Source: an uncultured Pseudomonadota bacterium
Lineage (GTDB): Bacteria > Pseudomonadota > Gammaproteobacteria > CAJXQU01
NCBI GenBank assembly: GCA_913058255.1
Contig: CAJXQU010000002.1
Location: 62,001-126,000 of the forward strand
Length of the DNA: 64,000 nt
Reading direction: 5' to 3'
The translations under genes and the position numbers were made by a program. Each line of letters begins with the position of its first letter. Within the stretch, counting starts at the first letter, position 1. Shown here in pieces: positions 16,871 through 26,332 of this stretch. The notes under the pieces are model-generated. The model searched no databases. It was not told the DNA's origin and saw only the letters and a program-made list of their open reading frames with translations.

Positions 16871-17485
16871 ATGTCGATCTATCAGCTAAAATCTAGTTTT
16901 CAGAATTTATTACAGCCTATTTGTGATTGGCTTGCTGCGAGGAGGGTGACAGCAAATCAAGTTACTGTTGCTGCGATGATCTTGTCCTTATTTGCAGGAT
17001 TGTTCATCTTTTTCAAACCAACAATAATGGCACCACTTATTCTGTTACCGTTGGTTTTACTGATCCGAATGGCATTAAATGCGATAGATGGCATGTTAGC
17101 GCGAGAGCATAATATGCAATCAAACCTCGGTGCTATCTTAAATGAACTCGGCGATGTCATTTCTGATGTCGTTCTATTTTTACCATTAGCATTAGTCCCA
17201 GTTCTGAATGCTTATTTAATGCTTGCGATCGTTATAATGGCCATTCTGACTGAAATGATGGGTGTCGTAGCTATCCAAATTGGTACTAACCGCCGTTATG
17301 ATGGGCCTATGGGTAAAAGCGATCGAGCTTTTATTTTCGGTGTATTAGGCTTACTAATAGGCTGTGGGTGGCTAACATCAGTAGTCTGGTGCAACATCAT
17401 TTTAAGTACGGTCTTAGTTTTGACTTTTCTTACGGTGCTCAATCGAGCAGCAAAGGCTTTAAAAGAGGCAGCCATTGCCGACTAA
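16871..17485 (+). CDS. ynbA: CDP-alcohol phosphatidyltransferase YnbA
   Basis: 204 residues, about six membrane helices. The CDP-alcohol phosphotransferase signature is present at NAIDGMLAREHN through GAILNELGDVISD. In it the first and third of the four canonical aspartates are Asn (N-x2-DG-x2-AR-x8-G-x3-N-x3-D), which should affect metal binding. From memory E. coli YnbA shows the same changes, so this may be a family trait. Such enzymes move a phosphoalcohol from a CDP-lipid to an acceptor alcohol; the acceptor here is unknown. It overlaps ynbB by 11 bp and starts the ynbABCD block, which has the gene order and sizes of the E. coli operon. Confidence 0.9.
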   Translation: MSIYQLKSSFQNLLQPICDWLAARRVTANQVTVAAMILSLFAGLFIFFKPTIMAPLILLPLVLLIRMALNAIDGMLAREHNMQSNLGAILNELGDVISDVVLFLPLALVPVLNAYLMLAIVIMAILTEMMGVVAIQIGTNRRYDGPMGKSDRAFIFGVLGLLIGCGWLTSVVWCNIILSTVLVLTFLTVLNRAAKALKEAAIAD

Positions 17486-18401
17486 TCAAGTTTTGATATT
17501 CTTACTCGCTATCATGTTGATGATCGTACTGGCGTCAACGGTCATGTTTTTTATAGCTAAAAAATCTCCTCAAAAGGATTACACCGAACTAAACGCAAGG
17601 ATTAACAGTTGGTGGGTCATGTTTGGGATTGTTAGTGTCTGTGTTTTCTTAGGTGAAATGGCTTTGATCTGTCTTTTTGCCGTGATCAGTTTTCTTGCCC
17701 TCAATGAGTATTTTTCTCTTAATAACAAAACACTAACAGATAAGCCCCTCAAAACCTGTGCTTACATTGCAATACCGATCCAGTATTTTTGGGTGAGTAT
17801 TGAATGGTATGGACTTTTTGTTATTTTCATTCCTGTCTATATGTTCCTTTTTATACCTTTTGTTAAGGTATTTCGGGGAGAAACAGAAGGTTTTTTAAAA
17901 ATTGTCGGGACAATGCATTGGGGCTTAATGCTGGCAGTGTTTAGTTTGAGCCACTTGGCTTATTTGATCGTACTTCCAGAATCAGTCAATCCTGCGGGTA
18001 GTATTGCTCTCATGCTATTTTTGCTGGTGTTAACTCAGTTTAATGATGTTGCTCAGTTTCTTTGGGGAAAGCTTCTCGGAAAACACAAGATCAGTCCGCA
18101 TGTTAGTCCCAATAAAACGACTGCAGGACTTAACGGTGGTATTGTAACAATTACCTTACTGGCTAGTTTTATTGGCCCTTGGTTGACTCCTATGAATGTT
18201 GTTCAGTCCGTTGGAGCAGGTTTGATCATCTCTATTGGCGGTTTTATTGGTGATCTGACGATGTCGGCCATCAAACGTGATATAGGCATTAAAGATACAG
18301 GAAGCCTATTACCTGGACATGGTGGTATTTTAGATCGTGTCGATAGCTTAACCTTCAGCGCTCCTTTATTCTTTCACTACCTTTATTACCTGCACTATTA
18401 A
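17475..18401 (+). CDS. ynbB: CdsA-like phosphatidate cytidylyltransferase YnbB
   Basis: 308 residues with eight or so membrane helices. The CTP:phosphatidate cytidylyltransferase signature is intact near the C-terminus: SAIKRDIGIKDTGSLLPGHGG followed by DRVDS. It should make a CDP-lipid, presumably the substrate of YnbA, whose gene it overlaps. It is a second CdsA-type enzyme beside the housekeeping one expected elsewhere. The start overlaps the end of ynbA, so the two are translationally coupled. After it there is a 168-bp gap before ynbC. Confidence 0.9.
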   Translation: MPTNQVLIFLLAIMLMIVLASTVMFFIAKKSPQKDYTELNARINSWWVMFGIVSVCVFLGEMALICLFAVISFLALNEYFSLNNKTLTDKPLKTCAYIAIPIQYFWVSIEWYGLFVIFIPVYMFLFIPFVKVFRGETEGFLKIVGTMHWGLMLAVFSLSHLAYLIVLPESVNPAGSIALMLFLLVLTQFNDVAQFLWGKLLGKHKISPHVSPNKTTAGLNGGIVTITLLASFIGPWLTPMNVVQSVGAGLIISIGGFIGDLTMSAIKRDIGIKDTGSLLPGHGGILDRVDSLTFSAPLFFHYLYYLHY

Positions 18402-18569
18402 CAGCATATAAAATGCTGCTTTCCTGCGAGCAATAACATCATTGAACGATAAGTGTGCAGTATTTGATACTACAGGTCTTATAACTTGAAACTTCTTCAG
18501 TTTAAGTATTATTTATAGATACCGAATGCTAACTTTACGTCTCACAAATTAATAACGAATAAAAATATT

Positions 18570-20342
18570 ATGACGAACCCAATACAAAATAGTATGGAAG
18601 CTAGTATTCATAACTTCGCCACCTTCGATGATAGTGAGTTGTTTTATCGAGCTTGGTTGCCTAATGAACAACGCACTAATCAGCTGAGTGAAAAAGCATT
18701 GATCTTATTTCATGGAGGCCACGAACATTCTGGCCGCTTTCAAGATCTTGTCGAGCGTTTAGCCCTCGATAATGTTTCTATTTTTGCATGGGACGCACGT
18801 GGTCACGGACGTTCACCAGGTGTGCGTGGTTATGCTGATCACTATATGGATGTTGTGCGTGACGTTGATGCTTTTATCAAACACATCGAAAGACAGTACA
18901 ACATACCTTCTTCACAAATGGTTGTTATGGGCCATAGTGTAGGCAGTGTAACGTTGGCCACATGGTTACATGATTATGCGCCTAACGTACTTGGTGCCGT
19001 GCTCGGTTCACCGGCTTTTGACGTCAAACTTTATGTTCCCTTGGCATATCCATCATTACGATTATGGCAAAAGGTCAAAGCGAATGGTTTCGTTAGCAGT
19101 TATGTAAAGCCGAAGATGCTAACGCATGATCAAGAAGAGGCAGAGTCGCGTGAAAATGATGAGTTAATTTCGCCAGATATTGCGATCAGAGTACTAATCA
19201 GTCTTTATGACACTGCGCGGCGTGTGATCGCAGATGCGCATACGATCAAAACGCCTGTCTTATTACTTTCCGCGGGTAAAGACTGGGTCGTGAAACAGAC
19301 AGCACAACAAAAATTCATTCAACAGCTCGGCAGCACAAATAAAGAGATGTCACTTTACCCCGGCTTTTTTCACGAGATTTACCATGAAGCAGAGCGTGCA
19401 AGACCCATCGCTAGAGCAAAAGCCTTTATCGAAGATTGTTTTGCTGCAGAGCCTGATCAAACAAAGGGAGACTTGATAGAGCAGGGTGAAAATATGGCTA
19501 TCTATGAATCCCTACAACAACCCTTGTCCAGCTCTTGCTGGAAAAAATACTATTATGCTGTGACAGCATTCGTATTAAAGAATATCGGAGGGAAACTTAG
19601 CGAAGGTATGAAAATAGGTTGGAAGCATGGTTTTGATTCTGGCGTAATGCTTAATTATGTGTACGAAAATAAAGCCAAGGGTAGGACAGCTATCGGTCAG
19701 TTTATTGATCGAATCTATTTAGACTCACCAGGGTGGGCTGGGATCCGCCAACGCGGTGAACACTTGCAGCAGAGTTTGATCGTGTCAATTAAAGAAAAGA
19801 AACGAGATCAAAATAAAGTGACAGTTATGGATGTTGCTGCAGGACCGGGGCGTTACCTGTTAAATGTTTTGGAAGATCTTAACGATCCATCAGTGAGTGC
19901 CATATGTCGAGATCTTGATGTGGTTGGTTTGCAAGAAGGGCAGACATTGGCCAAACAAAAGGGCCTTAATGAATCGGTCATTTATTTACAAGGCGATGCT
20001 TTTGATCCTGAGTCATTACGAGACACTATCGATCAGCCTGACATCATTATTGTCTCTGGTCTGTATGAACTTTTCTCGGATAATAAAATGCTGACTAAAT
20101 CGTTACAGGGAATTTATGATCTCCTGCCTGAAAACGGTACCTTGATTTATACTAATCAACCGTGGCATCCACAACTAGAATTGATCGCTAGAACATTAAT
20201 TAATCGTGAGCAAAAACCTTGGGTCATGCGCCCAAGATCACAGAAAGAAATGAATCAACTCGTTGAAAATGTTGGGTTTACACCAGAAAAAATGTTGATT
20301 GATAACGAGGGTATTTTCACGGTAAGTATTGCCAGAAAATAA
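18570..20342 (+). CDS. ynbC: Fused alpha/beta hydrolase - SAM-dependent methyltransferase YnbC
   Basis: 590 residues, two enzymes. Residues 15-300 form a monoacylglycerol-lipase-like hydrolase: FHGGHEHSGRF, DARGHGRS, nucleophile S123 in GHSVGS, and the histidine in GFFHEIYHE. Residues 390-590 form a class I methyltransferase with the SAM-binding motif VMDVAAGPGRYLL and a late IIIVSGLYELF. The length and order match E. coli YnbC (about 585 residues). The substrates are unknown; context suggests lipid head-group or acyl-chain remodelling. No clear ribosome site precedes the ATG at 18570. The next gene follows after 21 bp. Confidence 0.9.
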   Translation: MTNPIQNSMEASIHNFATFDDSELFYRAWLPNEQRTNQLSEKALILFHGGHEHSGRFQDLVERLALDNVSIFAWDARGHGRSPGVRGYADHYMDVVRDVDAFIKHIERQYNIPSSQMVVMGHSVGSVTLATWLHDYAPNVLGAVLGSPAFDVKLYVPLAYPSLRLWQKVKANGFVSSYVKPKMLTHDQEEAESRENDELISPDIAIRVLISLYDTARRVIADAHTIKTPVLLLSAGKDWVVKQTAQQKFIQQLGSTNKEMSLYPGFFHEIYHEAERARPIARAKAFIEDCFAAEPDQTKGDLIEQGENMAIYESLQQPLSSSCWKKYYYAVTAFVLKNIGGKLSEGMKIGWKHGFDSGVMLNYVYENKAKGRTAIGQFIDRIYLDSPGWAGIRQRGEHLQQSLIVSIKEKKRDQNKVTVMDVAAGPGRYLLNVLEDLNDPSVSAICRDLDVVGLQEGQTLAKQKGLNESVIYLQGDAFDPESLRDTIDQPDIIIVSGLYELFSDNKMLTKSLQGIYDLLPENGTLIYTNQPWHPQLELIARTLINREQKPWVMRPRSQKEMNQLVENVGFTPEKMLIDNEGIFTVSIARK

Positions 20343-20363
20343 AAAAAATCGGGAAAACACAGC

Positions 20364-21701
20364 ATGCTATTTAATGCCGCAAAGGATGCGCCTCCGATAT
20401 TTAAAGAACGATTCTTATGGTTGTTATTACTAGCACCTTTTTTCTTTCTTTTATACGGAGGTGCTAATCAAATCGTCAGTCACTTCAAAGACGTGCCGAG
20501 TATTGCTTTTGGTTGGGAAAGTCAGATCCCTTTCATCGCAGAAATGATTGTTCCTTACATGTTATTAGATCTGTTTTTTGGTTTGAGTTTTTTAATACCA
20601 AAGACTAGACAAACACTACAACAGCATGCTGTTAGACTAGGTTTCACCATCGCAATCTCGATGGTCATATTTATTCTCTACCCATTGCAATTTACGTTTG
20701 AAAAACCGGAAGTAATCGGCTGGTTAGCGCCACTGTTTGAAGCCTTAAAGAATGACTTGCCATACAACCAACTGCCATCTTTACATGTCAGTTTGAGTAT
20801 GGTCGTAGGTTATCAATTTATACAACACTCAAAGGGTGTTATTAAGGTGATCTATGGTTTATTTTTCAGCTCTATAATTGTTTCTGTTCTCTTTGTCTAT
20901 CAACACCATTTTATTGACATACCCAGTGGAGTACTGATCGGTTTTTTAGCCTTTTTTGTTATTCCGAAAAGTGGCAAGCAACGCTTATGCTTGAACTTTG
21001 TGAGCCCTAAACATATTGGTATGGCAATTAAGTATTTAATTGTGGCGATTATTGCGATCGTTTGTGCTTTTAAGTTTCCTAAACTTTGTTGGTTGTTCGC
21101 TTGGCTAGGCTTGAGTATGTTGCTACTTTCTACGGCTTATGCTTTAGGAATAAACCGAATTAGTCACAAGAAAAATGGGAAGCTAAGCTATTTTTTTCTT
21201 ATATTATTTTGGCCTTATTTTTTAGGTAGTTTCTTAACATGGAAGTATTGGCATAATAAGCTATCAAGTCTTAAGCACGTTGATGATGATTTATTAATTG
21301 GTATGAGTCTAGGCCGTAAATCAGCCATTAATCTCGATAGTGAAAATATTAAAACGGTGATCGATCTCGCTCCAGAATTAAACAGTCATGTTCCTTTGGA
21401 TAAACACTATTATTTCCTACCATTATTAGATCTCTCGATCCCCGATCCAAACTGTTTGATGAAGGTTGTGGAACAAATTGAGCAATCAAAAAAACACGGC
21501 AAGGTATTGGTGCATTGTAAGTTAGGCCTTTCGAGGAGTGTGATGGTTGCAGGTGCTTGGTTGATCGCAAAAAAAGGGTTTACTGCAGAGAAGGTTTGGT
21601 CAGAATTAAAACGGATCCAACCACGCTGTCCCGATCGGACTTATATGCTGATCGCACTGCAATTATTTGAGGCGAAAATGAAAGATGAACTCCGTTCGTA
21701 A
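20364..21701 (+). CDS. ynbD: PAP2-like / dual-specificity phosphatase fusion YnbD
   Basis: 445 residues. The N-terminal 290 residues hold about eight membrane helices with PAP2-type phosphatase elements (LPSLHVSLSMVVGYQF; later HHFIDIPSGVLIGF). The cytoplasmic C-terminus (about 310-440) is a dual-specificity protein phosphatase domain with the CX5R loop HCKLGLSRSVMVAG. PAP2 enzymes remove phosphate from phosphatidate or polyprenyl phosphates. The fused second phosphatase may act on a phosphoinositol-like lipid or a protein; neither is shown. It is the last gene of ynbABCD, and a hairpin spans its stop codon. Confidence 0.9.
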   Translation: MLFNAAKDAPPIFKERFLWLLLLAPFFFLLYGGANQIVSHFKDVPSIAFGWESQIPFIAEMIVPYMLLDLFFGLSFLIPKTRQTLQQHAVRLGFTIAISMVIFILYPLQFTFEKPEVIGWLAPLFEALKNDLPYNQLPSLHVSLSMVVGYQFIQHSKGVIKVIYGLFFSSIIVSVLFVYQHHFIDIPSGVLIGFLAFFVIPKSGKQRLCLNFVSPKHIGMAIKYLIVAIIAIVCAFKFPKLCWLFAWLGLSMLLLSTAYALGINRISHKKNGKLSYFFLILFWPYFLGSFLTWKYWHNKLSSLKHVDDDLLIGMSLGRKSAINLDSENIKTVIDLAPELNSHVPLDKHYYFLPLLDLSIPDPNCLMKVVEQIEQSKKHGKVLVHCKLGLSRSVMVAGAWLIAKKGFTAEKVWSELKRIQPRCPDRTYMLIALQLFEAKMKDELRS

Positions 21702-21716
21702 AGAGTGAGTTCATCT
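21683..21716. terminator. Hairpin between converging ynbD and the NTF2-like gene
   Basis: AGATGAACTC (21683-21692) and GAGTTCATCT (21707-21716) form a perfect 10-bp stem with a 14-base loop that contains the ynbD stop codon. On the minus strand it is followed by a T-rich stretch (TTTCATTTT), so it may serve best as terminator for the converging gene. Confidence 0.55.
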
Positions 21717-21758
21717 AGGCTAGGTATATTCAAATCCTGTAACTGATCAAGTGAAGGT

Positions 21759-22352
21759 TTATACTTTTTTACGCCATAAAAAGAAGCCGATAAGTAAACC
21801 TATCAAGAGACCAACGAAGGTTCCTAATATTCCTAAGTTGGTTAGAGACTTACGACTTTCATGAAAGATCGGGTTATCATAGAAATTCGTACCTAAATGT
21901 AGGCTTAAGACTTTCCACTTTCCATCATCACTTTTAAGTAAGGTCGCAGTCCAACGTGTATTTAAATCGAAAGCTCGACCATCGATTAATTTGTATTTTT
22001 CGATACCACTACCGCGCACAATACCCATCGTTTTATTATGGTATAACTCGGTCAGCGCATCCGGTGTCAAAGTCATGTGTAAAGATTGCAGATAACCACC
22101 TTCTCCAAACCAGTCAGCAAAGTAGCTATCAATCTCATCAAGTGAAAAAATAGTATTTTGATTAACCGTGGTCACTCTTACTTTTGTATGAAAATAGGGC
22201 TTTAGATCAGCAAAATTTTCTGTGTTAATGGCGGTTTCAATACCTGACAGCAGTGTTCGTAACTCAGAGTGAATTGCATGATCGGCCTCCTCAGGTTGCG
22301 CTGGGGCAACTAAACCCAAAAAAAGTAGTGAGAAATATATATATTTGACCAT
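21759..22352 (-). CDS. Exported NTF2-like protein with C-terminal membrane anchor
   Basis: About 197 residues from the ATG at 22352: a signal peptide (YIYFSLLFLGLVAPA), a SnoaL/NTF2-like fold (LRTLLSGIETAINTENFADLK; FSLDEIDSYF; WTATLLKSDDGKWKVLSLHLG), and a C-terminal helix (LGTFVGLLIGLLIGFFLWRKK) ending in basic residues. It is thus probably a periplasmic domain tethered to the inner membrane. The fold is used for binding small ligands or as a catalytic shell; I see no diagnostic active site. An ATG at 22397 would add 15 residues ahead of the signal peptide and is less likely. The C-terminus lacks a PEP motif, so it is not a PEP-CTERM protein. Confidence 0.7.
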   Translation of the reverse strand: MVKYIYFSLLFLGLVAPAQPEEADHAIHSELRTLLSGIETAINTENFADLKPYFHTKVRVTTVNQNTIFSLDEIDSYFADWFGEGGYLQSLHMTLTPDALTELYHNKTMGIVRGSGIEKYKLIDGRAFDLNTRWTATLLKSDDGKWKVLSLHLGTNFYDNPIFHESRKSLTNLGILGTFVGLLIGLLIGFFLWRKKV

Positions 22353-22443
22353 TATTGTTTCCGTTACACAAAGATAGGATCTAAAATTATGATGCATAGA
22401 GCACCTGTTGGGTAGTCGTATTTTGCGGAGTTTTACTACGCTG

Positions 22444-22493
22444 AGATTCCTACTGATATAGGTCTTATAACCAGCAAAAGCTAGATTCCTACT
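22444..22493 (+). repeat. Two copies of an 11-bp direct repeat upstream of gyrA
   Basis: AGATTCCTACT occurs at 22444-22454 and 22483-22493, start-to-start 39 bp, between the divergent NTF2-like gene and gyrA, whose start is at 22584. It may be a regulator site or chance. Confidence 0.4.
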
Positions 22494-22583
22494 AAAACAG
22501 TTGCAAACGTGTATAACGACATATTTTATGGTAATATTAACCGAATAACCTACTCACAATAATAACCAACGAATCAAGCATAT

Positions 22584-25238
22584 ATGTCCGATTTCGCGAA
22601 GAATCTATCGCAGATAAATATAGAAGATGAAATGAAAGAGTCGTACCTCGCTTACGCTATGAGCGTAATTGTAGGTCGAGCCTTACCGGATGCCCGTGAT
22701 GGGCTCAAACCCGTTCATCGCCGCTCGCTCTATGCTATGCATGAGCAAAACAACGACTGGAACAAACCGTATAAGAAGTCTGCGCGTATTGTCGGTGACG
22801 TCATGGGTAAATATCACCCTCATGGTGATAGCGCTATCTACGATACGATTGTTCGTATGGCACAGCCTTTTTCCTTGCGTTACATGCTAGTCGATGGACA
22901 AGGTAACTTTGGTTCAGTCGATGGTGATGCACCTGCTGCGATGCGATATACCGAAGTGCGGATGTCGAAGATCGCGCATGAGTTGATTGCCGATATTGAT
23001 AAAGAAACCGTCGATTTCCAGCCGAATTATGACGAGTCTGAACACGAACCGTTGGTTTTCCCGACGCGAGTTCCCAACCTTCTTATTAACGGTTCTAGCG
23101 GTATTGCTGTGGGTATGGCAACGAATATTCCACCGCACAATCTGACGGAAGTCGTGAGTGCTTGTATTGCTTTGGTGGACAACCCAGACCTCGATATTGA
23201 TGGACTGATGGAATACATTCCTGGACCTGATTTCCCTACCGCTGCGATCATCAATGGTTCGCAGGGAATTCGTGAGGCATATCACACAGGAAAGGGACGA
23301 GTGCATATGCGCTCACGAGTTGAGATTGAAGGTGATGATGACGATGATAAAGCTCGTCTTGCCATTGTTGTCCGTGAACTGCCTTATCAAGTCAACAAAG
23401 CACGTTTGATCGAAAAGATAGCTGAGCTGGTTAAAGATAAAAAGATCGAAGGTATAAGACCTGATGGCTTGCGAGATGAGTCTGATAAAGACGGCATGCG
23501 TTTGGTTATCGAGCTTAAAAGAGGTGAGTCTGCAGAAGTCTTACTGAATAACTTATACAAGCAAACTCAGATGCAAACGGTGTTTGGTATTAACTGTGTA
23601 GCACTGATTGAAAACCAACCGCGACTTTTAAATCTAAAACAGCTGATTGAAGCTTTTGTTAGGCATCGTCGTGAAGTTGTTACTCGTAGAACGATTTATG
23701 ATCTGCGCAAGGCAAGAGAACGAGCGCATATATTAGAAGGCTGGGCGATTGCCTTGGCCAATATTGATCCCATTATCGTATTGATCAAAAACTCAGCAAA
23801 CCCTGCCGAAGCAAAAGTAGGCTTGATGAGCAAGGTTTGGGAAGCCGGTGTTGTCGGTGACCTTCTCGACCGTGCTGATGCTGATGCTTCACGACCTGAC
23901 GGCTTAGGGACAGAGTTTGGTTTAACGAAAAAAGGCTATCAATTATCTGAAGCTCAGGCACAAGCCATTCTTGAATTACGTCTGCATCGTTTGACTGGTC
24001 TAGAGCAAGATAAAATTGTTGCGGATTATAAAGAACTTATTGAGATCATTAATGATCTGCTAGATATTTTGGCTCGTCCAGAAAGATTGATGAATGTTAT
24101 TCGAGCCGAGCTAGTCGCTATTAATGAGCAGTTTGGTGACGAGCGTCGCACTGAAATTCTTGAGAATCATCTTGATCTCAGTTTAGAAGACTTGATCAAT
24201 GAAGAAGATATGGTTGTAACCTTGTCTCACGCAGGTTACGCAAAAGCTCAGTCGTTAGAACTTTACCGTTCACAACGACGTGGCGGTAAGGGCAAAGCGG
24301 CTACGGCAATGAAAGAAGAAGACTTTGTCGATCAGTTGTTTATTGCTAATACGCACGACACTATCTTATGTTTCTCTTCACGCGGAAAACTCTATTGGAA
24401 GAAAGTGTACGAGTTGCCTCAGGCTGGTCGAACAGCGCGTGGCAAACCCATCGTAAATCTATTACCACTTGAAGAAGGTGAGAAGATCACGACGGTATTA
24501 CCTATTAGAGAGTTCACTGAAGATCAGTTTATTTTCATGGCAACAAGCTCGGGTACTGTGAAGAAAACTTCGTTGATGGATTTTTCACGGCCAAGAGCTA
24601 ACGGTATTATCGCGATTGATCTGAATGAAGATGATCAATTAATCGGCGTTGCTATCACTAGCGGACATGACCAAGTCATGCTGTTTAACAGCAATGGTAA
24701 GGCGATTTGCTTTAATGAAGATGATGTTCGAGCCATGGGTAGAACTGCTCGTGGTGTTCGTGGTATTCGTCTTGCGGAAGGACAAGAGGTTATCTCTTTG
24801 ATTGTTGTCGATCAGCAGACTGATGAAGAAGGTGATGTTGTTGAAGAAACAAGAAAAGTTCTGACGGCAACGGAACATGGTTTCGGTAAGCGTACCAAGG
24901 TTGCAGAGTACTCTGTGCAAGGACGTGGAGGTCAAGGTTTGATCGCAATCCAAACATCTGAAAGAAATGGTGATGCAATTGGTGCTGTGTTGGTTGATGA
25001 TGATGACGAAATTATGTTGATCAGTAATAAGGGAACATTGGTTCGTACACCGGTTAAAGATGTCTCTGTTGTCGGTCGTAATACTCAAGGTGTTAACCTA
25101 ATTACCTTGAGTAAAAAAGAAGCGTTAGTCGGCCTTGAACGTATCATGGATGTTGGTGATGATAGCGACGACGAGGAAGTTGATAGTGAAAGTGACCAAG
25201 ATACCAACGACAGTAGCCCTTCACCCGAAGCAGAATAA
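22584..25238 (+). CDS. gyrA: DNA gyrase subunit A
   Basis: 884 residues. Catalytic Y122 ([10 protein letters not shown]) breaks and rejoins DNA. The quinolone-determining region reads [15 protein letters not shown] with S83 and D87 both in the sensitive form. The C-terminal wrapping domain begins with the GyrA box QRRGGKG and ends in a long acidic tail ([15 protein letters not shown]). With GyrB it adds negative supercoils. pheA begins 8 bp after the stop codon. The serC gene that often sits between gyrA and pheA in relatives is absent. An 11-bp repeat pair lies upstream. Confidence 0.98.
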   Translation: MSDFAKNLSQINIEDEMKESYLAYAMSVIVGRALPDARDGLKPVHRRSLYAMHEQNNDWNKPYKKSARIVGDVMGKYHPHGDSAIYDTIVRMAQPFSLRYMLVDGQGNFGSVDGDAPAAMRYTEVRMSKIAHELIADIDKETVDFQPNYDESEHEPLVFPTRVPNLLINGSSGIAVGMATNIPPHNLTEVVSACIALVDNPDLDIDGLMEYIPGPDFPTAAIINGSQGIREAYHTGKGRVHMRSRVEIEGDDDDDKARLAIVVRELPYQVNKARLIEKIAELVKDKKIEGIRPDGLRDESDKDGMRLVIELKRGESAEVLLNNLYKQTQMQTVFGINCVALIENQPRLLNLKQLIEAFVRHRREVVTRRTIYDLRKARERAHILEGWAIALANIDPIIVLIKNSANPAEAKVGLMSKVWEAGVVGDLLDRADADASRPDGLGTEFGLTKKGYQLSEAQAQAILELRLHRLTGLEQDKIVADYKELIEIINDLLDILARPERLMNVIRAELVAINEQFGDERRTEILENHLDLSLEDLINEEDMVVTLSHAGYAKAQSLELYRSQRRGGKGKAATAMKEEDFVDQLFIANTHDTILCFSSRGKLYWKKVYELPQAGRTARGKPIVNLLPLEEGEKITTVLPIREFTEDQFIFMATSSGTVKKTSLMDFSRPRANGIIAIDLNEDDQLIGVAITSGHDQVMLFNSNGKAICFNEDDVRAMGRTARGVRGIRLAEGQEVISLIVVDQQTDEEGDVVEETRKVLTATEHGFGKRTKVAEYSVQGRGGQGLIAIQTSERNGDAIGAVLVDDDDEIMLISNKGTLVRTPVKDVSVVGRNTQGVNLITLSKKEALVGLERIMDVGDDSDDEEVDSESDQDTNDSSPSPEAE

Positions 25239-25246
25239 TAAGAAGA

Positions 25247-26332
25247 ATGACCGATCAAGAAGCGCTCAACAAACTCAGAATAAAAATAGATGAAATCGAC
25301 GATCAGCTCTTAGAGCTGATCAGCGAGCGTGGTAAAGTCGCCAAAGCAGTCGCTGAAGCGAAAGGTGAGCCGCCCAAGCAGGGAGGTTATTACCGTCCTG
25401 ATCGTGAAGCCTCAATTCTGCGACGGATCTTGGAACAAAATCAAGGTCCGCTCGCTGATGAAGAAATGGCACGTTTATTTCGTGAGATTATTTCCGCTTG
25501 TTTGGCGCTAGAAAAACCACTAAAAATTGCCTACCTTGGACCTGCTGGTACCTTTACACAGGGGGCAGCTTTAAAACATTTCGGTCACTCTATCGTTTCA
25601 GAACCACTAGATGCTATCGATGAGGTTTTTCGTGAAGTCGAGGCTGGTGGTTGTGATTTTGGTGTGGTGCCTGTAGAAAACTCTATAGAAGGTGTGATCA
25701 ATCACACTTTGGATAGTTTTGTCCGTTCACCATTGAAAATTTGTGGTGAAGTGGCTTTACGCATCCATCATCATTTATTAACCAATGAAACCGATCTGAA
25801 AGCGTGTAAAAAGGTGATTGCTCATCAACAAGCACTGGCTCAGTGTCGCCAATGGTTAAACCATAATATGCCGAATGCAGAACGTGTTGCGGTTAGCAGT
25901 AACGCTGAAGCCGCTAGGCAAGCCTCGAAGCTAGAAGGGGTTGCAGCTATAGCCGGTGAATCAGCAGCCGAATTGTATGGAATTAAGATTCTCGTCAATA
26001 GTATTGAAGATGAGTCTTCAAATACTACTCGGTTCTTGATCTTGGGCAATGCTAATGTTCCTGCGACAGGTGAAGATAAAACCTCCTTATTATTTTCTAC
26101 GCATAATAAGCCTGGTTCTTTGTTTCAAACGCTTGGTGTGTTTGATAAATATAAGATCAGCATGATGAAAATTGAGTCACGTCCATCACGACAAGAAATC
26201 TGGGATTATCTATTCTTTGTTGATCTTGACGGACATCTTGAAAACGAAGATATCATTAAAGCCTTAAATGATTTGAAAGATCATACCTCGATGTTGAAGG
26301 TCTTAGGCTCATATCCAAAAGCGGTACTATAA
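25247..26332 (+). CDS. pheA: Bifunctional chorismate mutase / prephenate dehydratase (P-protein)
   Basis: 361 residues in the standard order: AroQ-type chorismate mutase (1-90, LRIKIDEIDDQLLELISERG), prephenate dehydratase (about 93-270, YLGPAGTFTQGAA and NTTRFLILG), and an ACT regulatory domain (about 278-355) with the Phe-binding ESRPS motif. It turns chorismate into phenylpyruvate, and feedback control by phenylalanine is expected. The next gene hisC begins immediately after the stop codon, so this is one operon of pheA-hisC-tyrA-aroA-cmk. Confidence 0.97.
   Translation: MTDQEALNKLRIKIDEIDDQLLELISERGKVAKAVAEAKGEPPKQGGYYRPDREASILRRILEQNQGPLADEEMARLFREIISACLALEKPLKIAYLGPAGTFTQGAALKHFGHSIVSEPLDAIDEVFREVEAGGCDFGVVPVENSIEGVINHTLDSFVRSPLKICGEVALRIHHHLLTNETDLKACKKVIAHQQALAQCRQWLNHNMPNAERVAVSSNAEAARQASKLEGVAAIAGESAAELYGIKILVNSIEDESSNTTRFLILGNANVPATGEDKTSLLFSTHNKPGSLFQTLGVFDKYKISMMKIESRPSRQEIWDYLFFVDLDGHLENEDIIKALNDLKDHTSMLKVLGSYPKAVL

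Noticed and set aside
21759-22352. A PEP-CTERM sorting signal at the end of the NTF2-like protein
   Set aside because: The C-terminal helix and basic end look right, but no PEP (VPEP-type) motif precedes the helix. I found no PEP-CTERM protein in the window.
23027-23254. A reverse-strand frame in gyrA as a nested gene
   Set aside because: It follows the codon structure of gyrA and has no independent support.
24639-25088. A 149-codon frame on the reverse strand inside gyrA
   Set aside because: It is antisense to conserved gyrA sequence, has no ribosome site and encodes no recognisable fold.
22584-25238. Quinolone-resistance changes in GyrA
   Set aside because: Positions 83 and 87 are Ser and Asp, the sensitive residues.
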